A stretch of DNA of 7,741 nt from Bacteroidota bacterium (GCA_003453835.1 DMMN01000021.1:6771-14511), one strand, 5' to 3'. Shown: positions 1 through 6,657, numbered from the stretch's first letter. Notes: generated from the letters alone by a model not told the origin. Translations and numbers: made by a program.

Positions 1-572
1 TGGAACTTGCGCCAGGTGGAAATGTAGGTCTGGAGATCGATCGACTCACGATCGGGGAAGGGGAGGTCGTCGAGATTCTTCACTACAGGTCTTGCCTCCG
101 TATGGACCACAGCTCCCATTCGGTCTTTGAACGCTATACCGGGTACTTGATGGAGAAGATTCACCCCGTGTACAGGGATCTGTTCAAGAAGTTGACGCAT
201 CGTGAGCTCACCTTCTCCAAGGACGATGACGTCTGCACCGAAATCAAGAAACTCGTTTGTGTAGAACGCCGGCTCCGGTCCGCCAAGGACAACAGTGAGT
301 CCTTCCTTCTTGCAGAATCTGATCAATTCCAGCACGTTCAACTTCGTCATCAGGTTACAGTAGATTCCTACAATCGCCGGGCGATGGGATCGGACGTAAC
401 GAAACAATTCCTGCCTTGTCCGGAAGGTGCTATCGAACAAACCGACATCGTACCCCTTCGACTTCAGGAAGGCGGACAAGTAGAGAACGCCGAGCGGCGG
501 ATATGGTTTCATAATCCGCTTCTCATGCTCGTCCTCAGCAAGAAAATAGCCGTGCGTCAAGAGCAGATCCAT
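1..572 (-). CDS. B12-binding radical SAM protein, second paralogue (3' end cut by the window)
   Basis: Reading the minus strand from the ATG at 572 gives an open frame of 190 codons to the window edge with no stop. It begins MDLLLTHGYFLA and has the PYPPLG..YL motif near residues 24-32, typical of the N-terminal cobalamin-binding (Rossmann-like) domain of BchE-like radical SAM enzymes. It also has VVLGGPEPAFY and the family signature VLGEGELT. A canonical DxHxxG cobalamin-ligand motif is not seen, as is common in this branch. The frame aligns along its whole visible length with the complete gene upstream in the same operon, so the pair are paralogues. By that alignment the CxxxCxxC cluster should lie about 20 residues beyond the edge. 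An AGAAGG Shine-Dalgarno (complement of 582-587) sits 9 nt before the ATG, and the upstream stop is 6 bp away. The substrate is unknown. Radical SAM identity is inferred from the N-terminal domain and the paralogue. Confidence 0.88.
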   Translation of the reverse strand, partial: MDLLLTHGYFLAEDEHEKRIMKPYPPLGVLYLSAFLKSKGYDVGLFDSTFRTRQELFRYVRSHRPAIVGIYCNLMTKLNVLELIRFCKKEGLTVVLGGPEPAFYTNEFLDFGADVIVLGEGELTMRQLLEQIPVHGVNLLHQVPGIAFKDRMGAVVHTEARPVVKNLDDLPFPDRESIDLQTYISTWRKF

Positions 573-578
573 TGTTGG

Positions 579-2090
579 TTACCTTCTTCCCGTCATCGAT
601 GGAGGATTCTTCCCGACGGGTGGGTTGACCTCTCGCGATAAATTCCACAGTCTGAATTCAAGAGGAGGAAGAGTGAGAGCGTGGTAGGCGGACCTTGCGA
701 TCGATGAAACCGCAGAACGGTCGATTGTGGAAGGCCGCCGAAGAGCTTCGATCAATGAGTTACGGCCTTGCCAGATGCGAAACTTTTTGTGGGTGACAGT
801 ATGAAGTGCCCGATAGAAATCGGGTGCATATGTGCCGCGGAACATAACATCGAGGTCGCCGCTATGAACCCAGTTCTGTTTTCGCTTAAGTTCCTCCTTC
901 ACCAGGTTGAAAAACTTCGTTCCCGGTAGCGGATAGGAGACGGAGATTCCAATCTCGTCGGGCCGACATTCTTTCACCATGTGAAGTGTTTGTTCGATAT
1001 CGTTTTTCCTTTCACCCGGATATCCATACTGGAGAAAGAACCCCACACGAATTCCTGCCGCCCGCAGGAGACCCGTGGCCTTATAGATCTGCTCAACGGT
1101 CGTTCCCTTCTCCATTGCATCGAGAATCTTCTGTGATCCCGATTCCGCTCCCATCCACACGGTCTGACACCCCGCGCTCCTGAGATGTTCAATGTTTTCT
1201 TCCCGGAGCAACAGATCGGCCCTTGACAAACATTTGAATGGGATCTTCGCGCCCTCGTGGTTGACAACCTCGTCAAACTTCGCAATCCAGCGGGGCTGCA
1301 GTCCAAAAATATCGTCGGTGAACCAAAGGTGGTCCGGGTGAGCGAGCCGCCGTAGGTGCTTCATTTCTTCAACGACATTCTCGGGGCTTCGGCTGTGATA
1401 GACCTGACCATAGATCGGCTTCGCACACCAATTGCAGTGGAAAGGACAACCGCGAGTGGTGACCATGTTGAGTGAGTAGAAGCCATGCCGACTCATCCAT
1501 CTTTTGCGGTACGAATCGAAATCAACTAGGTCCCACGCAGGCAGAGGAAGCGAATCCAGATGTTCGATGAGAGCCCTCCGTGCCGTCTGCACGATCTGCC
1601 CATTCCGAACGAAGGCGATTCCATCAATGGTATCGGGTGATTGGCAAGAACCTGCCAAAATTGATCTCGAGAGTTGACCGAGAGAAATCTCTGCTTCTCC
1701 GATGACGATGTGGTCCGCGCCGTGAGTGAAGTATTCGTTAAGATGGTCGGTTGAGTCCGAGCTGAAAACAACCACGGTGCAGCCCTGCCTTTTCGAGAGC
1801 TGCGTTATTTTGAACGCCGCCTCTCGCATCCGACCCAGACACATTTTCGTGAGGTAGTTGAACTGATCATCATAGATGACCACGATTCTCGGTTGATGTT
1901 CAGCGAGAGCGAGTTTGATCGCTTCCTCGGTTTCGGTTAGCAGAACATCATGGAAGGCTACGGAGAGTCCCTGCTTCCGTAGATAGGCAGCTGCATAGAG
2001 GGTCCCTAAGGGAGGGTAGGGCATCATTGCTCGATGCTCTTTCGGATCGAATTTCAGAAAATAGGAGTGTGTGAGAAGGATGTCAGCCAT
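579..2090 (-). CDS. B12-binding domain radical SAM protein, first paralogue (503 aa)
   Basis: A complete BchE-like radical SAM enzyme. Residues 1-135 form a cobalamin-binding-type domain (LLTHSYF, PYPPLGTLY at 24-32, VIGEAE at 129-134) without a DxHxxG motif. The radical SAM core begins near residue 207 with TTRGCPFHCNWC. Cysteines 215, 219 and 222 are the CxxxCxxC ligands of the 4Fe-4S cluster that cleaves S-adenosylmethionine. FTDDIF (257-262), GAESGS (314-319) and GYPGE (356-360) are later core motifs. The C-terminal 100 residues are basic and unassigned. The frame is open further upstream, but the ATG at 2090 is chosen: it lies 2 bp after the stop of the preceding gene, has GAGG 10 nt before it (complement of 2101-2104), and gives an N-terminus that aligns with the paralogue (MADILLTHSYF against MDLLLTHGYF). 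Family members perform B12-dependent methylations or ring rearrangements. The reaction here cannot be told. Confidence 0.93.
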   Translation of the reverse strand: MADILLTHSYFLKFDPKEHRAMMPYPPLGTLYAAAYLRKQGLSVAFHDVLLTETEEAIKLALAEHQPRIVVIYDDQFNYLTKMCLGRMREAAFKITQLSKRQGCTVVVFSSDSTDHLNEYFTHGADHIVIGEAEISLGQLSRSILAGSCQSPDTIDGIAFVRNGQIVQTARRALIEHLDSLPLPAWDLVDFDSYRKRWMSRHGFYSLNMVTTRGCPFHCNWCAKPIYGQVYHSRSPENVVEEMKHLRRLAHPDHLWFTDDIFGLQPRWIAKFDEVVNHEGAKIPFKCLSRADLLLREENIEHLRSAGCQTVWMGAESGSQKILDAMEKGTTVEQIYKATGLLRAAGIRVGFFLQYGYPGERKNDIEQTLHMVKECRPDEIGISVSYPLPGTKFFNLVKEELKRKQNWVHSGDLDVMFRGTYAPDFYRALHTVTHKKFRIWQGRNSLIEALRRPSTIDRSAVSSIARSAYHALTLPPLEFRLWNLSREVNPPVGKNPPSMTGRR

Positions 2091-2092
2091 GT

Positions 2093-3067
2093 TCACGCGA
2101 CCTCGCGGAGTTCTGTGTTCATCTCGCTTATCCCAAATAGCCGCAAGCGGGCATGATAGGCATTCAGAATCTTCGTAAGAAAATCTCCGCCATAAGCCGT
2201 TGACAAGAAGGGGAGGCAACGGAACAATTGTCCTCGCTCTTCCACGCTCAGATGCGGATAGCGCCGGTCCCAGAGGTCTTGCCAGAACTTCATGAGCCGG
2301 CCCTCAAGTCGGTCGCCGAAGTCATTCTCGGAGGAAAGTTCCAGGAATCGTTGAATCCCGGGGCGAGGAACGAAAGAGCATCCCGACTCGCTCGTGGGGG
2401 GTTTCCAATTCGGGAAGTACTCGCAGATCCACGGATTAGCGTCGAGATACCGTCTGAGAAGATCGCCGTTCGTCAGAGGCTTGAGGGTGACGAGCTCGAG
2501 GCCGGAATACATATTCCGATCGTCAACGGTGAGATGGTCTTCGGAAACGAAGTGGTTCAAACAAAAGTACTTCTTGCTGTTCAACAGCACGATCAGCTTG
2601 AAGAGAATCAGGAAGGTTCTGCAGGTCCATAGACGGCCTTCTGCCGTTACAATCACATAGTCGATGTCCCCCTCTTTGCTTGCGACGCCTTTGGATAATT
2701 CTCCCGAAAGGAAAACGGCGCGAACGAATGGAAAGTAGTGGGCGACCCTCGCAGCGGTTTTGGCAATCTTCAGCCGCCGCTTGGCCAGCTCCTCTTTTTC
2801 GCGACGCCTCGTTACGCAGCTAGGGCGTCTTCGGGCCAAGTAGAAATGGTCGGAGCTGTTTGACACAACCGAGTTGAGTGGTTCCGACAGGCAAGCCTTG
2901 GCAATCTCTCCGAGCGATGTGGAGCCCGAAGGAAGAAACGTATAGATCTCTTGCGCGGTGAGGGGGTGGTTGAAGATATCGAAGTAGAGCAGGACCCTCA
3001 ATATATCACGTTGAAGCGCGGAGATGTCGCCCGAGTCGAGAGGGATCAGTCTCCGTGATTCATCCAT
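2093..3067 (-). CDS. Nucleotidyltransferase-fold protein, first gene of the radical SAM operon (324 aa)
   Basis: Residues 18-60 look like a small helical, possibly winged-helix domain (LLYFDIFNHPLTAQEIYTFL). Residues 80-105 are strongly basic. Residues 115-141 carry a nucleotidyltransferase-fold signature: a hydrophobic strand VRAVFLSG, then SKG, then GDIDYVIV with Asp134 and Asp136 as the metal-binding pair. The usual Gly-Ser of the GS..DxD motif reads Gly122-Glu123, so transfer activity is uncertain. A conserved-looking region follows (NHFVSEDHLTVDDRNMYSGLELVTL, residues 171-194 in part), resembling uncharacterised proteins annotated as nucleotidyltransferase-domain in Bacteroidota. The start at 3067 is well bounded because an in-frame TGA lies three codons upstream; no clear Shine-Dalgarno is present. 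The stop is 2 bp from the start of the radical SAM gene, so the two are probably translated together. The substrate and role are unknown. Confidence 0.85.
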   Translation of the reverse strand: MDESRRLIPLDSGDISALQRDILRVLLYFDIFNHPLTAQEIYTFLPSGSTSLGEIAKACLSEPLNSVVSNSSDHFYLARRRPSCVTRRREKEELAKRRLKIAKTAARVAHYFPFVRAVFLSGELSKGVASKEGDIDYVIVTAEGRLWTCRTFLILFKLIVLLNSKKYFCLNHFVSEDHLTVDDRNMYSGLELVTLKPLTNGDLLRRYLDANPWICEYFPNWKPPTSESGCSFVPRPGIQRFLELSSENDFGDRLEGRLMKFWQDLWDRRYPHLSVEERGQLFRCLPFLSTAYGGDFLTKILNAYHARLRLFGISEMNTELREVA

Positions 3068-3374
3068 AGCTGGTCAACGTGTCGATTGATGTTCAGAGTG
3101 CGTGGCGTTTCTCCTTGTGCGCTCGCAGAAGGGGAACGGGACACGATGAGACGAGGTCTTCTACGAAGATGCCTAGCAAACGTCATGCCGTGCCGGTGCG
3201 ATTGGGGAACTTCATCGAGAACGCTTTGGTCGAACAATTCATCGTCCCTCAAGAACCCGTGGTCGATCGACTCATGTTGATGTAGAGCGGGCGCCGCACA
3301 ATGCGGAATTGTGTAGCTTGATCGCCTCATTTCTTGTAACTCAGTCGAAGGTTCTTTATATTCTGGTGCCCTTT
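3068..3374. other. Divergent intergenic region without a convincing gene
   Basis: These 307 bp separate the minus-strand radical SAM operon from the plus-strand PASTA-rpe-nagA block, so promoters for both should lie here. I found no exact TAnnTTTG box on either strand. The nearest is TAGCTTG at 3314-3320 on the plus strand, one T short. Short open frames exist on both strands (for example 3046-3330 minus and 3079-3285 plus), but they overlap one another, are rich in Arg, His and Ser, show no recognisable domain, and are treated as chance. Overlapping inverted repeats at 3294-3313 are listed separately. Confidence 0.6.
3294..3313. repeat. Two overlapping short inverted repeats, possible operator
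   Basis: CACAAT at 3297-3302 is the exact inverted complement of ATTGTG at 3308-3313, with a 5-nt spacer. The overlapping CCGC at 3294-3297 pairs with GCGG at 3303-3306 around a 5-nt loop. The two pairings share bases, so in RNA they would exclude each other. The site lies in the divergent intergenic region, about 60 bp before the PASTA gene start, where an operator would be expected. There is no T-run after it, so it does not look like a terminator. Function is inferred from position only. Confidence 0.35.
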
Positions 3375-4139
3375 ATGCCGACTCGAAAGAAATCCCTCCT
3401 CGCCCGCCTGAAACTCCCGGCATTTGTATTCGGTGTGTTCTTTCTCCTTTTCCTGGTCCTGGATGAAATCGTCATGCCCAGATATGTGCAGTTCGGCAAG
3501 ACGACTCGTGTTCCAAACGTTGTGGGGATATCCCTCGACGATGCGCTGAGGTTGCTCGCAGAGAACGGATTGGAAGGAAAGAAGTTCGATGTACGATCGG
3601 ACAAGCAGTATCCGGAGGGAATCGTGATTCTTCAAAACCCGCCGGCCGATGCCGAAGTGAAGTTTGGTCGAGGGATCTACCTGACCGTCAGCGGCGGCGA
3701 GCTCTTGGTCGATGTGCCGGGACTTCGCGGTCGGTCGATTCGAGACGCGACTTTTGCCCTCGAACGGAAGGGCTTGCTTCCTGGAACGATTCGGTACGAG
3801 ACATCAGAGGAATATCCACAGGGGACAGTAATCGATCAGGAGATTGCAGAAGGCTCAAAAGTGACGATTGGTAGGGTGATCAATCTGATTGTGAGCATGG
3901 GAAAAAGCGGCGAAAGGTCCGAGGTCCCGGATGTTCTCAAGAGATCGTTGACGGAAGCAGAGCAATTACTCCTGCAGGCCGGACTCAGGATTGGCAATGT
4001 AACGTTTCAATTGAACGCGGAATTGCTCCCCAACACCGTCATCGATCAGTATCCAAGAGGGGGCGAATTGGTTACGCCGGGACAAGCAATCGATCTGTTC
4101 GTCGCTAAGAAAGGGGAAAAACCTGTCAATGAACACTAG
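3375..4139 (+). CDS. Membrane-anchored protein with three PASTA domains (254 aa)
   Basis: A short basic N-terminus (MPTRKKSLLARLK) is followed by one hydrophobic segment at residues 14-30, predicting a single-pass anchor with the rest outside the cytoplasmic membrane. Three PASTA repeats follow, at about 44-107 (VPNVVGISLDDALRLL), 110-175 (VDVPGLRGRSIRDATFAL) and 181-245 (EVPDVLKRSLTEAEQLL). Each shows the family pattern of a V-P-[DN/G] opening, an amphipathic helix, a G-x-v-i-x-Q-x-P-like strand and a final hydrophobic strand. PASTA domains occur in penicillin-binding proteins and Stk-type kinases, where they are tied to peptidoglycan. No kinase or transpeptidase domain is present, so this is a stand-alone form. 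The ATG at 3375 is chosen over an in-frame TTG at 3309 or GTG at 3366 because it puts the positive charges just before the membrane segment; none has a clear Shine-Dalgarno. The stop is 6 bp before rpe. Confidence 0.87.
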   Translation: MPTRKKSLLARLKLPAFVFGVFFLLFLVLDEIVMPRYVQFGKTTRVPNVVGISLDDALRLLAENGLEGKKFDVRSDKQYPEGIVILQNPPADAEVKFGRGIYLTVSGGELLVDVPGLRGRSIRDATFALERKGLLPGTIRYETSEEYPQGTVIDQEIAEGSKVTIGRVINLIVSMGKSGERSEVPDVLKRSLTEAEQLLLQAGLRIGNVTFQLNAELLPNTVIDQYPRGGELVTPGQAIDLFVAKKGEKPVNEH

Positions 4140-4145
4140 CATTGA

Positions 4146-4805
4146 ATGATCAGAATAGCGCCTTCGGTTCTTGCCGCCGATTTCTCACGTCTCTCCGATC
4201 AGATCGCCCAGGCTGAAGCGGGTGGTGCAGATTGGATTCATCTCGACGTGATGGACGGGCATTTTGTTCCCAACATCACGTTCGGCCCCTTGGTGGTTGC
4301 CGCGATACGGTCTTGCACAAATCTTCCGCTTGACACGCACCTTATGGTGCAGGCACCGGAGAACTTTGTGGGGCGGTTTCGAGATGCGGGGTCAGACTAT
4401 CTTACCGTGCATCAAGAGGCCTGCACACACCTACATCGGACCGTAGAACGAATCAAAGAACTCGGAGCAAAGGCGGGAGTCGCGATCAATCCTGCGACAC
4501 CTTGTTCAGTGATCAAGGACGTCCTTGGCGACATTGATTTGATCCTCATTATGTCAGTCAATCCCGGTTTTGGCGGCCAGGCGTTTATCCCCGCGACATT
4601 AAGGCGACTCGCGGAAGCAAGAAGGATGATCACAGAGAGCGGGCGTGACATTTGCCTCGAGGTTGATGGAGGAATTGATACGATAACCGCACCCCAGGTT
4701 GTGAAGTCGGGAGCGGATGTGCTGGTTGCGGGGACTTCGGTGTTCAGGCAGCCGGATGTTGCTGGAGCAATCAGTGCACTGCGCGAGAGCTTCGAGAAAC
4801 AATGA
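4146..4805 (+). CDS. rpe: Ribulose-phosphate 3-epimerase
   Basis: This cytosolic TIM-barrel enzyme interconverts D-ribulose 5-phosphate and D-xylulose 5-phosphate in the pentose phosphate (or Calvin) pathway. The 219 residues match the usual length of about 220. The family motifs are all present: IAPSVLAADF at 4-13 with Ser7, HLDVMDGHFVPN at 32-43, LDTHLMV at 62-68, MSVNPGFGGQ at 136-145 and LEVDGGI at 171-177. His32, Asp34, His65 and Asp174 correspond to the known divalent-metal ligands, with Asp34 and Asp174 as the acid/base pair. The ATG at 4146 gives the canonical short N-terminus. It lies 6 bp after the PASTA gene stop without an obvious Shine-Dalgarno, so translation is probably coupled to that gene. 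It is 16 bp from nagA. The family assignment is essentially certain. Confidence 0.97.
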   Translation: MIRIAPSVLAADFSRLSDQIAQAEAGGADWIHLDVMDGHFVPNITFGPLVVAAIRSCTNLPLDTHLMVQAPENFVGRFRDAGSDYLTVHQEACTHLHRTVERIKELGAKAGVAINPATPCSVIKDVLGDIDLILIMSVNPGFGGQAFIPATLRRLAEARRMITESGRDICLEVDGGIDTITAPQVVKSGADVLVAGTSVFRQPDVAGAISALRESFEKQ

Positions 4806-4811
4806 CGAATC

Positions 4812-4821
4812 AGGGAAGAGG
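4812..4821 (+). promoter_or_regulatory. Ribosome binding site of nagA
   Basis: The purine run AGGGAAGAGG lies immediately before the ATG at 4822, with AGGG centred about 8 nt from the start. It decides for the short nagA start rather than an upstream in-frame start at 4717 that would overlap rpe by about 90 bp. Confidence 0.7.
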
Positions 4822-5994
4822 ATGACCTACGCAATAAGAAACGTCGATATTATCACTCCGTTCAGAATCATCGAAAGAGGAGCGATCATTGTCGAGGGGA
4901 AGAAGATCGCCGCCATCGGTCTGGGTTCCGAGATCGGCATTCCCGAGGGCGTGAAGACCTTCGACTTCGACGGCATGATTCTCACGCCGGGCTTTGTCGA
5001 TCTGCTCGTTCACGGCGGCGGAGGCCATGGCTTTGCCGATATGAACGCGGAGGCTGTCGAAAGCATCTCCCAGTTCTACTTCAAACATGGCACAACCGGC
5101 TTGCTTGCAGCGTTGTACAGCAAGTCAGAAGCCGAGATGATTGCTGACGTCAAGAGGATTGCAGAGTACTGTTCTTCCACCGGCGGATCGAATGTGTGGG
5201 GGATGCATCTTGAAGGGCCGTTTATTAACGAAGAACTTCATGGTGCCATGAAAGCGGAATACTTGTGGAAACCGGACGTTGAGAAGTGGCGAATGCTGTT
5301 CGAGGCCGGTCGCGGGTATATTCGACTTATGACGATTGCTCCGGAACTCACCGGTGCGGACGAAGTGATGCGCGTGGCTGCGCGCGGCGGTGTCGTTCTG
5401 TCGATCGGGCATTCGGCGGCCGGATATGACGAAGTGCTGACCGCCATCGATAATGGAGCGGCCCACGTCACGCACATGTTTAACGCGATGAAGCCGTTTC
5501 ATCATCGAGTTCCCGGTGTCGTCGTGGCGGCCATGCTGCAAAACGAGCTCAAAGTTGAGTTGATCGCCGACGGGATTCATGTTCATCCGGCTGTCATGAA
5601 GCTTATATTCAATGTGAAAGGGGATGGTGGCATCGTCCTGATCACCGATGCGATCAGGGCGTCCGGGATGCCTGACGGGGAATACAGCTTCATGGATCAG
5701 AGAATTTGCGTCAGGAACAAGAGGGCCTATCTCCCGGATGGTACACTGGCCGGCAGCACGCTCACGATGAACCAGGCTGTCAAGACGATGGTTCAACAAG
5801 TCGATGTTCCGCTCACTCATGCCGTTCGTATGGCCTCGCTGAATGGTGCAAAGGTGTTGGGGCGAGAGCACCAGAAGGGGATCCTCGCCGTCGGCAAAGA
5901 TGCCGATCTCGTCGTCATGAATAAAGACTTTGAGGTCCTCATGACGATCTATGAGGGTTCGATAAAATATTCCAGGGACTCTCCCGGTGGATAG
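4822..5994 (+). CDS. nagA: N-acetylglucosamine-6-phosphate deacetylase
   Basis: This amidohydrolase-superfamily enzyme converts GlcNAc-6-phosphate to glucosamine-6-phosphate and acetate, feeding recycled or imported amino sugar into glycolysis or wall synthesis. The 390 residues fit the family (E. coli about 382). An N-terminal beta-sandwich strip (residues 1-55) precedes the barrel. The motifs are TPGFVDLLVHGGGG (55-68), GMHLEGPF with metal ligand Glu131, IGHSAAGYDE with His197, HVTHMFNAM with His218, DGIHVHP at 250-256 and LITDAI with catalytic Asp276. The strand-1 HxH of many amidohydrolases reads Leu62-Val-His64. In-frame codons extend back to 4717 inside rpe, but the ATG at 4822 is chosen because AGGGAAGAGG (4812-4821) abuts it and the protein then starts like relatives. 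No nagB or transporter gene is visible in the window. A terminator follows. Confidence 0.95.
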   Translation: MTYAIRNVDIITPFRIIERGAIIVEGKKIAAIGLGSEIGIPEGVKTFDFDGMILTPGFVDLLVHGGGGHGFADMNAEAVESISQFYFKHGTTGLLAALYSKSEAEMIADVKRIAEYCSSTGGSNVWGMHLEGPFINEELHGAMKAEYLWKPDVEKWRMLFEAGRGYIRLMTIAPELTGADEVMRVAARGGVVLSIGHSAAGYDEVLTAIDNGAAHVTHMFNAMKPFHHRVPGVVVAAMLQNELKVELIADGIHVHPAVMKLIFNVKGDGGIVLITDAIRASGMPDGEYSFMDQRICVRNKRAYLPDGTLAGSTLTMNQAVKTMVQQVDVPLTHAVRMASLNGAKVLGREHQKGILAVGKDADLVVMNKDFEVLMTIYEGSIKYSRDSPGG

Positions 5995-6027
5995 CGGAAA
6001 GTCCATTGATGCTGTTCTACGTCCCTC

Positions 6028-6054
6028 CCCGTCGGTTCCTCAGACGGGTTTTTT
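6028..6054 (+). terminator. Intrinsic (Rho-independent) terminator after nagA
   Basis: CCCGTC at 6028-6033 pairs perfectly with GACGGG at 6043-6048 around a 9-nt loop, and six T residues follow at 6049-6054. It stands 33 bp after the nagA stop and before the next promoter, so it closes the PASTA-rpe-nagA transcript. Confidence 0.88.
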
Positions 6055-6072
6055 GTTGTCCAAAAATAATGC

Positions 6073-6103
6073 TTGACATCCGAACCCTGGTACCTTATCT
6101 TTG
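6073..6103 (+). promoter_or_regulatory. Promoter of the Lrp-type regulator and probably glnA
   Basis: TTGACA at 6073-6078 is a perfect -35-like element. TATCTTTG at 6096-6103 matches the Bacteroidota -7 consensus TAnnTTTG exactly, with 20 bp between TTG and TA, as expected for the TTG/TAnnTTTG promoter class. Read as a classical sigma-70 promoter it is TTGACA, a 17-bp spacer and TATCTT. The start of transcription should lie near 6110, leaving a leader of about 60 nt. Confidence 0.75.
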
Positions 6104-6113
6104 TAGGTGAGTT

Positions 6114-6135
6114 TTTGACTTTGACTAACTAAAGT
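6114..6135. promoter_or_regulatory. Repeats just downstream of the promoter, candidate autoregulatory operator
   Basis: TTTGAC occurs twice in tandem at 6114-6125. ACTTT at 6118-6122 forms an exact inverted repeat with AAAGT at 6131-6135 across an 8-nt spacer. The position, a few bases after the inferred transcription start and before an Lrp/AsnC-type gene, is where a self-repressing regulator would bind. Lrp-family sites are degenerate AT-rich palindromes of about this size. The binding protein is inferred. Confidence 0.4.
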
Positions 6136-6173
6136 AAAGCAATCCGACCGATCACCTAAACTATTAAGACGCC

Positions 6174-6632
6174 GTGCTTGACGACATCGATGTGAAAATA
6201 CTTGAGATTATCCAAAAACATGGCCGGACGCGCCGCAACGACCTCGCGGATCGAGTAGGGCTCTCGTTGCCGGCAGTCAGTGAGCGTCTTCGGAAGCTCG
6301 AAGAAGCGGATATCATCACCGGGTATCACGCAAAAGTGAACTACGGCAAACTGGGAAAGGACATCGCCGCCTTCGTTGTGGTAACCGTCGATTCCTCGAA
6401 ACACTACACATCGTTCGTCGAGCATGTGCACACAACGGACGACATCCTGGAGTGCCATGCGATTACCGGTGAGGGAACACACCTGCTGAAAATGCGCACG
6501 GAAAACACGTCAAGTCTGGAGAAACTCCTGGCAAAGATTCAATCCTGGACGGGAGTCGTAAAAACGATGACGAGCGTCATTCTTTCGACACCGAAAGAGA
6601 CGACAAACATCAAGATTCCAATTCACAAATAA
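6174..6632 (+). CDS. Lrp/AsnC-family transcriptional regulator (152 aa)
   Basis: A cytosolic DNA-binding protein of the feast/famine family, which usually assembles as dimers to octamers and senses amino acids. The N-terminal winged helix-turn-helix spans about residues 2-52: [12 protein letters not shown], then [11 protein letters not shown] (20-30), then the recognition helix [18 protein letters not shown] (31-48) leading into [10 protein letters not shown]-terminal ligand-binding RAM domain follows at about 63-140, with beta strands [10 protein letters not shown] and [15 protein letters not shown]. Its ITGEGTHLL corresponds to the family's TGxxDyll ligand loop, with His in place of the usual Asp. 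The GTG at 6174 is chosen because it yields the canonical LDxxDxxIL opening. No Shine-Dalgarno is seen. The gene follows its own promoter and possible operator and stops 29 bp before glnA. That suggests co-transcription and control of nitrogen assimilation, but the effector cannot be read from the sequence. Confidence 0.93.
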   Translation: MLDDIDVKILEIIQKHGRTRRNDLADRVGLSLPAVSERLRKLEEADIITGYHAKVNYGKLGKDIAAFVVVTVDSSKHYTSFVEHVHTTDDILECHAITGEGTHLLKMRTENTSSLEKLLAKIQSWTGVVKTMTSVILSTPKETTNIKIPIHK

Positions 6633-6652
6633 TCCAACAATCTCAAACGCGT

Positions 6653-6657
6653 AGGAG
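6653..6657 (+). promoter_or_regulatory. Ribosome binding site of glnA
   Basis: AGGAG stands 4 nt before the ATG at 6662, inside the 29-bp gap after the Lrp-type gene. It is one of the stronger Shine-Dalgarno sequences in the window and suits a highly expressed enzyme. Confidence 0.7.

Noticed and set aside
102..641. Open frame of 179 codons on the plus strand
   Set aside because: It overlaps the truncated radical SAM gene on the other strand, whose protein has clear family motifs; this frame has none.
2091..2219. Upstream extension of the first radical SAM gene by 43 codons
   Set aside because: It would overlap the end of the nucleotidyltransferase gene and does not align with the paralogue, whose N-terminus matches the start at 2090.
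3263..3274. TCGATCGACTCA also found near position 37-48
   Set aside because: The second copy is inside a coding region and GATCG-type words are common in the window, so a 12-bp match is probably chance.
3079..3285. Open frame of 68 codons on the plus strand in the divergent gap
   Set aside because: Its C-terminal half reads somewhat like a protein, but there is no ribosome site, no recognised family, and it overlaps other open frames.
3046..3330. Open frame of 94 codons on the minus strand, overlapping the nucleotidyltransferase start by 22 bp
   Set aside because: The overlap would suit a leading operon gene, but the product is His/Arg rich without hydrophobic core or domain, and competing frames on the opposite strand are equally plausible.
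5125..6006. Long open frame of 293 codons on the minus strand opposite nagA
   Set aside because: It lies entirely antisense to a well-supported nagA, has no recognisable domain, and is rich in His, Arg and Asp as expected for a shadow frame.
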